Notes: generated by a model not told the origin, from the letters alone. A DNA stretch of 64,000 nucleotides from Elusimicrobiota bacterium (GCA_021730935.1 JAKFYJ010000006.1:1-64000); one strand, 5' to 3'; shown: positions 43,608 through 52,500, numbered from the stretch's first letter. A program made the numbers and translations.

Positions 43608-46544
43608 ATGAGAAAAATGTCAAACATAGGGACATATGCCGCGGCGTTTTTGTTGTCTGTGTCAACCCCTGTCCCATGCCTTATGGCTGCAGTTCATTCC
43701 ACTGACATCATCTATCAGGACAACCTGCAGTATGAAGGCGCTTTCAGGGTGCCTGTGGGAGATTTCGGCGGGCCGCAATTTCACGGATTTAATTATGGAG
43801 GCACGGCCTTGGGATATAATCCCGCGGCGAACACGCTTTATCTCATGGGCCATGATTCTGACCAACTGATGGCGGAAATCACAATTCCCGGACTGGTCAA
43901 CAGCAAAAATTTAAATGCCTTAAACAGAGCGTCGGTCGTGAAAGGTTTGGTGGACGCAACGGAAGGCAAACTACCCCTCATCAACCCCGGCGATATTAAC
44001 GGGATGAAAGTCGGCGGCATCCTTCCATATAACGGCAAACTATATTTTTCCGCTTATGCCTATTACGACGGAAACGCTACCCAAATTAACACCCATTTCG
44101 TGAGGCCTCTGGATTTGAGCGTAAACGGCCAGACGGTCGGACCTCTCCGGGTGGGCACAGTCAAAGCGGGGCTCATCGCAGGATACATGACTCCGATCCC
44201 GGCTGAATGGCAGGCGGACTTTGGCGGCCCGGCTCTCACCGGACTCTGCTGCATTTCAATCATTGGGAGAACTTCCGAAGGCCCATCGGCCTTCGCCTTT
44301 GATCCGGCCCAGTTGGAGTCTGTGTCTCCTGTCCCGGCAAACCCGCTTTTATATTACCCCATCAATCACGCAAACCTTGGGAACTGGGACAATGTTGCCA
44401 CCGTGAACCTGGGATTCAATATGAGCACGAGCGTCAAAGGCATCGTATTCCCGAAAGCGACCAGGAGCGTCCTGTTCTTCGGCGCCACCGGAACAGGCGT
44501 TCCCTGTTACGGGCCCGGCACAAGCGACCCAAGCAAACACGGTGAACCGGCTCTGGACATAGGAGACACCGCTGACGACTGGTGTTATGACCCCGCCGAC
44601 AACAGCAAAGGGACTCACGCGTATCCCTATATTTATCAGGTCTGGGCTTATGACGCAAACGATTTCGCCGCCGTCAAAAGCGGGCAGAAAAATCCGTGGG
44701 ACATTTACCCTTATGCTCTTTGGAGCCTCGATCTTATGCCCGTGAGCGGCAGAACTCTCGGCGGCGCGGCCTACGATCCTTCGACGGACCGCATCTATGT
44801 ATCTCAGCAATTCGCAGACGGGTCCATGCCCGTCATCCATTCACTCAAAGTCAATGTCGGCGCAAACGCGCCTCCCCTCGACGGCACGGCTCCCGCGGTG
44901 GCCATGAAAAATCCCTCAGACGGCGCCACGGTCTCCAGGGTTATCAATTTAGAAGCCACTGCGACAGACAATGTCGGCATCACCGATGTCGAATATTTTC
45001 TGGACGGAGCCAGCTTTGCTCATGCTTATGTCGGAGTTCCGTTTCCCCACTTATGGGACACTCGTTTGATCGCGAACGGTGTTCACACTCTTTATTCCGT
45101 CGCCAGGGACATGGCTGGAAATTCAAAACAATCTGCAGCGATCATGGTGACGGTCAACAATACTGATAATGTCAAACCTACCGTTTCCATCTCTCTCCCC
45201 GCCAGGAACGCCACCGTTACCCGGAACACCGTCCTGCTTGCAGACGCGTCGGACAACGTCGGGATCGCGGGGGTCAAATTTGTGCTGAACAATTCCGTCA
45301 TCGGTTCCGAAGTCACTTCGGCTCCATTCTCCATGAACTTTGATTTCACGCCGTATGCTAAAGGGAGCTATAACCTCACTGCGGTCGCCAGAGACGCGGT
45401 CGGAAATATTTCGTCATATATGATCGCCATCAACGTCGACAATTCCGTCAATGCCGCGCCTCCCTCAGTTTCCGTCACGGCTCCTTCTGCCAATGCCTCA
45501 ATCACCAGTTCCACTATCGTCACAGCCGCCGCTTCCGACGCCATCGGCGTGGCGGGCGTGCAGTTCAAGGTGGACGGCGCGAATCTAGGGGCTGAGGACC
45601 AGACTTTTCCATACTCGGTCATATGGTTTTCAACGGCGGGCATCAATGGAACCCATCTCCTGACCGCGGTTGCGCGCAATTCTGTCGGGCTCTCCGCCCT
45701 TTCCGCTTCCGTGACCGTAAAAGCAGATAATGTCGTCACCTCCACCACCGTGGCTGGCGGGGTTTCCATCTCCACTGGAAGCAACAATGGCAATAACGGG
45801 AATCCTGGAGGCAACAGCGGCAATTCCGGAAACTCCGGGAACTCCGGCGGGACCACCACCGTCACCGTCAATCCCCCCATTTTCCGCAAAGGCAACATGG
45901 CTGTCGCCGTCGATTCCGGCACCGGCAAAGCGGACATGGTTGAGCTTCCCTCAGACTTAACGAGAAAAACCGCTCTCCTGAGGAAAAATCTCATGCTCCT
46001 TGGAAGCGAAGTGGAGTTCACGATGTCTTCGGGGACTCTGGCTTCTGCGACGATTTATGTCCCCTTCGACGCTTCGCTGATTCCCGCGGGATACACGACC
46101 GCCAATGTGCGGGTGGCTTATTACAATCCCTCCACAGGCCTCTGGGAAATCCAGGACAATGTCTCTGTTCAGGGCGCCCAGCTTCTCTGCACGGTTCCTC
46201 ACTTTTCGATTTATGCTCCCGTGCTGGTCAAACCTGCGTCGGCTCCGGAACTCCAGGAAATCTATGTGTTCCCGAACCCGACCGTCGGTTCTGACAACCC
46301 CACGATCCGCGTCAAGATGGGCCAGGTGGACACGGTGGAAGTGGACATTTATGATTTGTCCGGAGCCAAAGTTCACAGCGCGAGTTTCTCCGGAGAGTCC
46401 CCCCAGATCGGTTCAGACGCGCAATTTTATTATGACTATGCCTGGACAGAAGAAAAAGCCAGCGGCGTCTATATCGCCGCCGTCAAAGGCAAAACAGCAT
46501 CAACCACCGTCAAAGCCAAGGTCAAATTCGCCGTCGTCAGATAA
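43608..46544 (+). CDS. Large exported multidomain surface protein with FlgD/T9SS-like C-terminal domain (978 residues)
   Basis: A signal peptide (YAAAFLLSVSTPVPCLMAA) is followed by a domain of about 390 residues that I do not recognise, probably a beta-propeller. It contains a vicinal-Cys motif (TGLCCISIIGRTSEGPSAF), a GVPCYGPGTS segment and NPWDIYPYALW. Three Ig-like domains follow (for example PTVSISLPARNATVTRNTVLLADASDNVGIAGV), then an Asn/Ser/Gly linker, a conserved beta domain (PPIFRKGNMAVAVDSGTGKAD ... VPHFSIYAPVLV), and the sorting-type end IYVFPNPTVGSDNPTI ... ASGVYIAAVKGK, closing KFAVVR. It is paired with PorV-like gene 2. The last 705 bp are nearly identical to those of the gene at 47645. 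Confidence 0.8.
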   Translation: MRKMSNIGTYAAAFLLSVSTPVPCLMAAVHSTDIIYQDNLQYEGAFRVPVGDFGGPQFHGFNYGGTALGYNPAANTLYLMGHDSDQLMAEITIPGLVNSKNLNALNRASVVKGLVDATEGKLPLINPGDINGMKVGGILPYNGKLYFSAYAYYDGNATQINTHFVRPLDLSVNGQTVGPLRVGTVKAGLIAGYMTPIPAEWQADFGGPALTGLCCISIIGRTSEGPSAFAFDPAQLESVSPVPANPLLYYPINHANLGNWDNVATVNLGFNMSTSVKGIVFPKATRSVLFFGATGTGVPCYGPGTSDPSKHGEPALDIGDTADDWCYDPADNSKGTHAYPYIYQVWAYDANDFAAVKSGQKNPWDIYPYALWSLDLMPVSGRTLGGAAYDPSTDRIYVSQQFADGSMPVIHSLKVNVGANAPPLDGTAPAVAMKNPSDGATVSRVINLEATATDNVGITDVEYFLDGASFAHAYVGVPFPHLWDTRLIANGVHTLYSVARDMAGNSKQSAAIMVTVNNTDNVKPTVSISLPARNATVTRNTVLLADASDNVGIAGVKFVLNNSVIGSEVTSAPFSMNFDFTPYAKGSYNLTAVARDAVGNISSYMIAINVDNSVNAAPPSVSVTAPSANASITSSTIVTAAASDAIGVAGVQFKVDGANLGAEDQTFPYSVIWFSTAGINGTHLLTAVARNSVGLSALSASVTVKADNVVTSTTVAGGVSISTGSNNGNNGNPGGNSGNSGNSGNSGGTTTVTVNPPIFRKGNMAVAVDSGTGKADMVELPSDLTRKTALLRKNLMLLGSEVEFTMSSGTLASATIYVPFDASLIPAGYTTANVRVAYYNPSTGLWEIQDNVSVQGAQLLCTVPHFSIYAPVLVKPASAPELQEIYVFPNPTVGSDNPTIRVKMGQVDTVEVDIYDLSGAKVHSASFSGESPQIGSDAQFYYDYAWTEEKASGVYIAAVKGKTASTTVKAKVKFAVVR
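45782..45853 (+). repeat. Low-complexity Asn/Ser/Gly linker repeats within the surface-protein gene
   Basis: Short degenerate repeats of AAC/TCC/GGC-type codons encode NNGNNGNPGGNSGNSGNSGN, a flexible linker before the conserved C-terminal block. A shorter version (NGNNSGNNGGNSGNSG) occurs at about 49177-49230 in the paralogue. Such tracts can change length by slippage. Confidence 0.6.
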
Positions 46545-46555
46545 TCCCTCCCCCT

Positions 46556-46615
46556 GTAAACCCTTGTAAAGGCATGTAAAGGCGCTCTTGCGGTTCCCCC
46601 CTTTCGGGGTTACCC
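46556..46615 (+). repeat. Three TGTAAA words at 10-bp steps followed by a hairpin (copy 2)
   Basis: TGTAAA occurs at 46556, 46566 and 46576. The hairpin at 46593-46615 pairs GGT-CCCC with GGGG-ACC over a 6-nt loop. The element belongs to the duplicated intergenic region and precedes array G. Confidence 0.55.
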
Positions 46616-46640
46616 TTGGGATGTCATGGCATTCAAAACT

Positions 46641-46694
46641 TTTACATTTTGTTTACATCCCTGTAACTTAATTTCAAGCTTGACCCTTTATAAT
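46641..46694 (+). promoter_or_regulatory. Array G: 11-bp-spaced sites and -10, leaderless PorV-like gene 3
   Basis: TTTAC at 46641 and 46652 and GTAAC at 46663 are 11 bp apart. TATAAT (46689-46694) lies 21 bp after GTAAC and 6 bp before the ATG at 46701. The layout is the same as at arrays E and F. Confidence 0.78.
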
Positions 46695-46700
46695 CATAGT

Positions 46701-47642
46701 ATGCAAAACAAATTGAAATTTCAGCTGATCGCGGCACTGGTCCTCAGCTCAGCGTCTCTGAACGCGGCCGTGAGCGGCGGATCCTTTTTGAAGATCGATC
46801 CTTCAGCGAGAAGCTATGCCCTGGGCCAGAGCGGAGCGGTTGCGGCGCTCGGAGCGGAAGCCATGGGAACGAACCCCGCCAATTTAATGAACATGAGCAG
46901 AAAGATGGAAGTGATGTCGGCTTATTCCAGCCTGAGCGAAGGCGTGTCTTATGGCCACATCGCGGGAGCGATCAACAGATCCGTGAACAAAAATCTTCTG
47001 GTGGACGCGATCGGCTTTTCTTATACGCGGCTTTCAGTCGGCGGCATTGACGGCAGAGATTCTTCAGGAAACAAGACCTCAGATTTCGGATCGGACGACA
47101 GCCAGATGTCGATGAGCATGAGCGGGAACATTGGGAAGATGAAAGTGGGCGTGACTGGGAAAGTGGTGCAGAGCAAGATCGGGGAATATAAAGCCAATAC
47201 AGCGTTCGCGGGTGATTTTGGAATGAGCTGGGGATTTCGTTCTCTCGGCAGAAATATCACGGCGGGCGCGAGCCTCTCAAATTTTGGACAGGGCATCAAA
47301 TATATCAACCAGAAAGATGCTTTGCCCACGAGCATGAACCTTGGACTCGGAACCGAAGTGGGCCCCTTGAACCTGATGGGAGGGCTCAAGCAGGAACTGA
47401 ACGGGAAGACGGCGATGAACATGGGATTGGAATTCAACGCGGGACTGGTTTCTCTGAGAGCGGGCATGAACGCATTGGGCGGAGCGAAGGGAAGCAAAGG
47501 CGGATTCGACGGGCTCTCCAGCGGCGTGGGATTTAGGATCGGGAACTCAAGGATGGATTATGCGGTGGGCCAGTCTTCATCGGATTTGGGCATCAGCCAT
47601 AGATTAAGTTTGACTCTCCAGTTCGGCAAGAAGGCGGAATAA
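46701..47642 (+). CDS. PorV/PorQ-family (UPF0164) outer-membrane protein 3
   Basis: The 313-residue protein starts MQNKLKFQLIAALVLSSASL; the track start at 46626 lies upstream of the promoter and is wrong in my view. It is almost identical to PorV-like protein 2, with differences in the signal peptide and at two later positions (LNLMGG for LNLLGG, NGKTAMN for NGKMAMN). It precedes the 758-residue surface protein by 2 bp. Confidence 0.88.
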   Translation: MQNKLKFQLIAALVLSSASLNAAVSGGSFLKIDPSARSYALGQSGAVAALGAEAMGTNPANLMNMSRKMEVMSAYSSLSEGVSYGHIAGAINRSVNKNLLVDAIGFSYTRLSVGGIDGRDSSGNKTSDFGSDDSQMSMSMSGNIGKMKVGVTGKVVQSKIGEYKANTAFAGDFGMSWGFRSLGRNITAGASLSNFGQGIKYINQKDALPTSMNLGLGTEVGPLNLMGGLKQELNGKTAMNMGLEFNAGLVSLRAGMNALGGAKGSKGGFDGLSSGVGFRIGNSRMDYAVGQSSSDLGISHRLSLTLQFGKKAE

Positions 47643-47644
47643 AC

Positions 47645-49921
47645 ATGAAAAAAATATTTCTGATTTTTCTTCTCCCCCTTTCCCAAACAGCATTCGCAGT
47701 CAATGAACCCCTTTTGCATCAGTCCGACATTTCTTATGTGGGCTCGTTCCGGATGCCCGCGGGCAAGCTGGGGTCGAACAACGGGTTCGATTACACGATC
47801 AAAGGCATCGCTTATAATCCGGCCAACGATTCTCTTTTCATCAGCGGGAGCATCTTTGAACAGAAAGTTGCGGAAATCAGCATTCCGAGTCCCGTCAACA
47901 GCGTCAACCCCGCCCTTCTCCCGAGAGCGGCGGCTTTGCAAAATTTTCAGGATATCACGGAAGGAAATTTAACGAACATCGGCGCGGGCGGAGCGAGCTG
48001 CTGCGCCAACGGGGACCAGGTGGGAGGACTCTTCGTTCATTCCAACCGCCTCATCGGAAATGTGTATTCATTTTATGACGCCGGTCACGAAGCTAAACTT
48101 TCACATTTCACGTCCGGGCTAAATTTGTCCGTGCAGGGCGATTTCGGAGGGATGTATCAGGTGGGCTCTATCAACCCTGCATTTGTTGCGGGTTACATGG
48201 CGTCCATTCCCCCTGAATGGCAGGCGTCCCTCGGCGGCCCGGCTTTGACAGGTCAATGTTGCCTTTCCATCATCGGAAGAACCTCTGAAGGTCCCGCCGC
48301 TTCTGTTTTTGATCCGGACGATTTGGGCGTGAGAACTCCCGTTCCCGCAACCCCCGTGGTTTATTACGACATCAATCATCACAACCTTGGAAATTGGGAC
48401 AACAAGTCCATTTCAAATCCTGTTTATAATATGGGGACTGCGATTCAGGGCCTGGTTTTCCCTGAAGGAACCTCCAGCGTATTGTTTTTCGGAAGGACGG
48501 GCCTGGGCATTCCCTGTTATGGAGAAGGCACAAACAATCCTGCGTTGGACCAACTTCCTGTTCCAGGCCAGGGCGACATTTATTGTTATGATCCTCTGGA
48601 CAACACAAAAGGAACTCACGCCTATCCCTATACCCAATATGTGTGGGCCTATGATGTGAACGATTTGATCTCTGTCAAGAACGGGCAGAAAAACCCCTGG
48701 GACATTTATCCTTACGACACCTGGGCTTTCAAATATCCGACGGTCCCCGATTCCATTAACATCATGGGCGCGGCTTATGATCCCGTGACGCAAAGAATAT
48801 TCATCGCCCAGAACCATGGAGATCCCGCGGTTTATGACCCGCCCATCATTCATGTTTATCATGTGAACGCCGCCGGAGGCATCCAAACAAACCAGGCTCC
48901 CTGGGCTTATGCCGGAATGGACTTGAGCGTCGATGTTTCCTCCACTGTCAGTCTCAAAGGCATTGCGACCGACGACAATCTTCCCAGCCCTCACGCGCTC
49001 TCGTATTCGTGGAGCCGGGTGAGCGGAAGCGGAACCGTCACATTCACCAACGGGGCGAGACTCAATGCCTCCGCAGATTTTTCTGCCTCGGGAAGTTATG
49101 TCCTCCGTCTGACCGTCAGCGACGGCTCTCTCTCCGCAACGGACGACATTTCTGTCACTGTCACGGGAACTCCCTTAAATGGGAACAATTCCGGCAACAA
49201 TGGCGGCAACTCCGGCAACTCCGGCGGGACCACCACCGTGACAGTCAATCCCCCCATTTTCCGCAAAGGCAACATCGCGGTCGCCGTCGATTCCGGAACC
49301 GGCAAAGCGGACATGGCCGAGATCCCCTCGGATGCCACACGGAAAACCGCTCTCCTGAGGAAAAATCTCACGCTCCTTGGAAGCGAAGTGGAGTTCACGA
49401 TGTCTTCGGGGACTCTGGCTTCTGCGACGATTTATGTTCCTTTCGACGCTTCGCTGATCCCCGCAGGATACACGACCGCCAATGTGCGCGTCGCTTATTA
49501 CAATCCCTCCACAGGCCTCTGGGAAATCCAGGACAATGTCACTGTTCAGGGCGCCCAGCTTCTCTGCACGGTTCCTCACTTTTCGATTTATGCTCCCGTG
49601 CTGGTCAAGCCTGTGTCGGCTCCGGAACTCCAGGAAATCTATGTGTTCCCGAACCCCACCGTCGGCTCTGACAACCCCACGATCCGCGTCAAGATGGGCC
49701 AGGTGGACACGGTAGAAGTGGACATTTATGATTTGTCCGGCGCCAAAGTTCACAGCGCGAGTTTCTCCGGAGATTCCCCCCAGATCGGTTCAGATGCGCA
49801 ATTTTATTATGACTATGCCTGGACCGAAGAAAAAGCCAGCGGCGTCTATATCGCCGCCGTCAAAGGCAAAACCGCGTCCAGCACCGTTAAAGCCAAGGTG
49901 AAATTCGCCGTTATTCGTTAA
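47645..49921 (+). CDS. Large exported surface protein with FlgD/T9SS-like C-terminal domain (758 residues)
   Basis: A signal peptide (IFLIFLLPLSQTAFA) is followed by the same unrecognised N-terminal domain as in the 978-residue paralogue (TGQCCLSIIGRTSEGPAAS, GIPCYGEGTNN, GTHAYPYTQYVWAYD, NPWDIYPYDTW). A single PKD/cadherin-type domain follows (APWAYAGMDLSVDVSS ... YVLRLTVSDGSLSATDD) in place of the three Ig domains of the paralogue. A Gly/Asn/Ser linker and the near-identical C-terminal block end in KFAVIR. Probably an outer-surface protein whose export depends on the PorV-like partner. The domain exchange against constant ends suggests modular diversification. Confidence 0.8.
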   Translation: MKKIFLIFLLPLSQTAFAVNEPLLHQSDISYVGSFRMPAGKLGSNNGFDYTIKGIAYNPANDSLFISGSIFEQKVAEISIPSPVNSVNPALLPRAAALQNFQDITEGNLTNIGAGGASCCANGDQVGGLFVHSNRLIGNVYSFYDAGHEAKLSHFTSGLNLSVQGDFGGMYQVGSINPAFVAGYMASIPPEWQASLGGPALTGQCCLSIIGRTSEGPAASVFDPDDLGVRTPVPATPVVYYDINHHNLGNWDNKSISNPVYNMGTAIQGLVFPEGTSSVLFFGRTGLGIPCYGEGTNNPALDQLPVPGQGDIYCYDPLDNTKGTHAYPYTQYVWAYDVNDLISVKNGQKNPWDIYPYDTWAFKYPTVPDSINIMGAAYDPVTQRIFIAQNHGDPAVYDPPIIHVYHVNAAGGIQTNQAPWAYAGMDLSVDVSSTVSLKGIATDDNLPSPHALSYSWSRVSGSGTVTFTNGARLNASADFSASGSYVLRLTVSDGSLSATDDISVTVTGTPLNGNNSGNNGGNSGNSGGTTTVTVNPPIFRKGNIAVAVDSGTGKADMAEIPSDATRKTALLRKNLTLLGSEVEFTMSSGTLASATIYVPFDASLIPAGYTTANVRVAYYNPSTGLWEIQDNVTVQGAQLLCTVPHFSIYAPVLVKPVSAPELQEIYVFPNPTVGSDNPTIRVKMGQVDTVEVDIYDLSGAKVHSASFSGDSPQIGSDAQFYYDYAWTEEKASGVYIAAVKGKTASSTVKAKVKFAVIR

Positions 49922-49985
49922 TGACTCAGGGGCCGCGCGCTTTCTGCCCGCACAATCCTTATCCCCATTTGCTAAAATAAATCCC

Positions 49986-50528
49986 ATGTTCCGCCGGCTG
50001 ATAACGCTTATTATTTTTATCCCTTTTTGTTTTGCCTCTCCGGCACATCCCGCAGACCCCTCTCCCCCCTATGTCGAAGAAGATCATGAATTTTTTCATT
50101 ATCTGGATCATGGGCTTTCCTATCTCATCAACGAAAAAAATTATGAAGCGGCCGTCGCGAGTTTCGAATCGGCCCTGAAAATAAGGCCCAAGGATCCTGC
50201 GGCGAGGAAAGGCCTCCGCCTCGCGAAAACCAAGCTCAAACAGCTGCCTCTGCCGGCATCCCCGTCGGAAGTCCAAACCCCTCCGAACCCGGATGCCCCC
50301 AGAGTTGAAGAGGACAAGGCGTATGCCAGCACCTCCACCGTGGTGAACACAGATGTTCCGGACGAGAAGCGCAGGCGCATTGAACAGCATTATCACGCGG
50401 GCATGGTGGCTCTTCTGGATGAGGATTACGACAGGGCCATCCACGAGATGGAATCCATCCTCGCCATCGAGCCGGCTCACGAAAAAGCCAGAAAAGCCCT
50501 TCAGCGGGCCTACTCTCTGAAGGAATAA
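49986..50528 (+). CDS. Exported TPR protein
   Basis: The 180-residue protein has a signal peptide (LITLIIFIPFCFASPAHP) and two TPR-like regions separated by a Pro-rich stretch: YLINEKNYEAAVASFESALKIRPKDPAARKGL and YHAGMVALLDEDYDRAIHEMESILAIEPAHEKARKALQ. A TAAAAT (49973-49978) ends 7 bp before the ATG, so the mRNA may be leaderless. The gene lies 11 bp or so upstream of the hisG start region but has no visible functional link with it. Confidence 0.75.
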   Translation: MFRRLITLIIFIPFCFASPAHPADPSPPYVEEDHEFFHYLDHGLSYLINEKNYEAAVASFESALKIRPKDPAARKGLRLAKTKLKQLPLPASPSEVQTPPNPDAPRVEEDKAYASTSTVVNTDVPDEKRRRIEQHYHAGMVALLDEDYDRAIHEMESILAIEPAHEKARKALQRAYSLKE

Positions 50529-50533
50529 ATTGA

Positions 50534-50539
50534 TATAAT
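50534..50539 (+). promoter_or_regulatory. TATAAT box of hisG
   Basis: TATAAT at 50534-50539 lies 9 bp before the ATG at 50549 and 3 bp before the ATG at 50543, so transcription would begin within or next to the start codon region. No clear -35 and no SD are visible. This argues for the 50549 start and a very short or absent leader. Confidence 0.5.
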
Positions 50540-50548
50540 TTGATGCTT

Positions 50549-51421
50549 ATGAAAAAACTAAAACTTGGCTTACCCAAAGGCAGTCTGCAGGAATCGACTT
50601 TAGAACTCTTTAAAAAGGCCGGCGTGCGCATTCACGCCTCTGACCGCTCTTATTTTCCCACGAGCGACGATGACGAACTCGACATCATGATGGTCCGCTC
50701 CCAGGAAATGGGACGCTATGTCGAAGACGGGACTTTCGACGCGGGACTCACCGGCCTGGACTGGATCATGGAAACGGGAGCGAAGGTGGAAGAAGTCTGC
50801 GAACTCAAATACGCCAAGACCGGATTCCGGCCCGTGCGCTGGGTGCTGGCGGTTCCCGAAGCTTCCTCCATCAAGACCGTCAAGGATCTGCAGGGCAAGA
50901 AGATCGCCACCGAAGCCGTCAACATCACCAAAGGATTTTTGTCGAAACACGGCGTGAAAGCCGATGTGGAGTTCTCCTGGGGAGCCACGGAAGCCAAAGC
51001 GGGATATCTCGTGGACGCCATTGTGGAGCTCACGGAAACAGGCTCCAGCCTGCGAGCCAACAAGCTCCGCATCGTCTCCGAATTGCTGTCTTCCACCACG
51101 CGCTTCATCACCAACGAAAAAGCGCTCAAGGACCCGTGGAAGAAAGAGAAGATCGAAAATTTGGCCATCCTCCTTCAGGGCGCTCTTGCCGCGGAAGGCA
51201 TGGTCGGATTGAAAATGAATTTGGAAGAAAAGAATTTGGATAAGGTGACGGCCGTTTTGCCCGCCCTCAAGAAGCCCACCATCTCGCACCTGTCGGTCAA
51301 GGGATGGATCGCCATTGAAGTGGTGCTTGAAGAAAAGACGGTCAAGAAAATTCTTCCGGACCTCAAACGCGCAGGCGCCACCGGCATCATTGAGTATCCT
51401 CTCAACAAACTGATCCCCTAA
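50549..51421 (+). CDS. hisG: ATP phosphoribosyltransferase, long form
   Basis: The enzyme joins ATP and PRPP in the first step of histidine synthesis. The 290-residue protein begins [24 protein letters not shown] and contains [16 protein letters not shown], the PRPP-binding region [18 protein letters not shown], and a C-terminal HisG_C regulatory domain ([26 protein letters not shown] ... [15 protein letters not shown]), the site for histidine feedback in long-form enzymes. The start at 50549 fits the family N-terminus better than the track start at 50540. No other his genes are in the window. Confidence 0.95.
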   Translation: MKKLKLGLPKGSLQESTLELFKKAGVRIHASDRSYFPTSDDDELDIMMVRSQEMGRYVEDGTFDAGLTGLDWIMETGAKVEEVCELKYAKTGFRPVRWVLAVPEASSIKTVKDLQGKKIATEAVNITKGFLSKHGVKADVEFSWGATEAKAGYLVDAIVELTETGSSLRANKLRIVSELLSSTTRFITNEKALKDPWKKEKIENLAILLQGALAAEGMVGLKMNLEEKNLDKVTAVLPALKKPTISHLSVKGWIAIEVVLEEKTVKKILPDLKRAGATGIIEYPLNKLIP

Positions 51422-51432
51422 ACTCACCGACC

Positions 51433-52500
51433 GTGAGAATCCTCCATGTGCTCTCGCAGGTCCAGATCACAGGGGCGGAAACTTATGCCCTGACCCTGGC
51501 CCGCGCCCAAAAGAGCCTGGGCCACGAAGTTTTTTTCGTTTCCGACAGTCTCCACGAAGTCCACAGTTTCAGGTTTTTCCCAACCCCCATCCACCGGGAA
51601 AATTCCAGCTATTGGGGCCGGTTCAAGAATGTCAAAACTCTCAGAAGAATCGTCCGGCAGGAAAAAATTGATCTGATCCATTCCCATTCCCGAGCGGCAA
51701 ACCTGGTGTCTTATTTTTCAGGAGTTCCCGTCGTCACCACCGTTCACGGACGCTGGCGCAACACTTTTGCGTTCCGCCAGTTCCCCTGCCTTGGCCGCCA
51801 GACCCTGGCCATGTGCCCCTATCTTGAACGGTATCTGGCCCGGGACATCGGCATCCCCAAAAGCAAAATCACCCTGATCCCCAACCCCGTCGATATCGAC
51901 CGTTATTCTCCCGGAGGAAGGACCAACAACGCTCAATCGATCCTTTATATCGGGCGTTTTTCCGGACAGAAAGGAAAGGCCCTTCGCTTTATGATCGAAA
52001 AGGTGTTCGGCGAAGTGCTCAGGAGTTTTCCCGACGCCCGCATAAAAATTTTGGCGGACACCCCAACCCTGAAAGATCAGGACGCGGTCAAGGCGTTGAA
52101 CTGCGGAGGGCGCATGGACTCGGTTGAGATTGCAGGCCACTCCGGCGAACTGATCCCGCTGTATCGCAAATCCTCTTTGATCGTGGGCGCGGGGCGGGTG
52201 GCGCTGGAAGCCATGGCTTGCGGCAAACCCGTCATCGCCATTGGAGAATCTTCCGCGCCCGGGCTCCTCACGGCAGAGAGCTTCAATGACGCCTTCGATT
52301 CCAATTTCGGAGATTGCGGCGTCTGGAACAAATTTTTGGGGCAGGAAGCGCGGCTGGTCCAGGACTTCAAGCGAATTCTCGGGGACGCCGCATTCAGCGA
52401 AAAGGTTTCCGATTGGGGCCGGTCCGTGATCCTGGAAAGATATGACGCCGCGCTCATCGCAAAAAGAATCGAGGATGTCTATAAAAAAGCCCTGTCATGA
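51433..52500 (+). CDS. Glycosyltransferase, GT4 family
   Basis: The 355-residue protein has the GT-B layout: N-terminal MRILHVLSQVQITGAETYALTLARAQKSLGHEV with IHSHSRAANLV, and a C-terminal donor-binding half with ILYIGRFSGQKGKALRFMIE, and EAMACGKPVIAIGESSAPGLL containing the E-x7-E type nucleotide-sugar site. It probably adds a sugar to a cell-surface glycan or lipid. The start is a GTG 11 bp after hisG; the stop overlaps the deacetylase gene by 4 bp. Confidence 0.88.
   Translation: MRILHVLSQVQITGAETYALTLARAQKSLGHEVFFVSDSLHEVHSFRFFPTPIHRENSSYWGRFKNVKTLRRIVRQEKIDLIHSHSRAANLVSYFSGVPVVTTVHGRWRNTFAFRQFPCLGRQTLAMCPYLERYLARDIGIPKSKITLIPNPVDIDRYSPGGRTNNAQSILYIGRFSGQKGKALRFMIEKVFGEVLRSFPDARIKILADTPTLKDQDAVKALNCGGRMDSVEIAGHSGELIPLYRKSSLIVGAGRVALEAMACGKPVIAIGESSAPGLLTAESFNDAFDSNFGDCGVWNKFLGQEARLVQDFKRILGDAAFSEKVSDWGRSVILERYDAALIAKRIEDVYKKALS

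Larger units (their letters stand above)
42505..49921 (+). repeat. Tandem duplication: promoter, PorV-like gene and surface-protein gene
   Basis: Unit 1 (about 42505-46544) and unit 2 (46545-49921) each hold the TGTAAA/hairpin element, an 11-bp array promoter, a 942-bp PorV-like gene and a large surface-protein gene. The intergenic parts, the PorV genes and the last 705 bp (45840-46544 and 49217-49921) are nearly identical. The N-terminal and middle parts of the surface-protein genes have diverged strongly and differ in their Ig-type domains. Confidence 0.8.

Noticed and set aside
25282-46667. Calling the 11-bp arrays Pho boxes
   Set aside because: Spacing fits PhoB-type binding but the core (GTWAC/TTTAC) differs from the E. 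coli CTGTCAT box and no phosphate genes are nearby, so the stimulus is left open.
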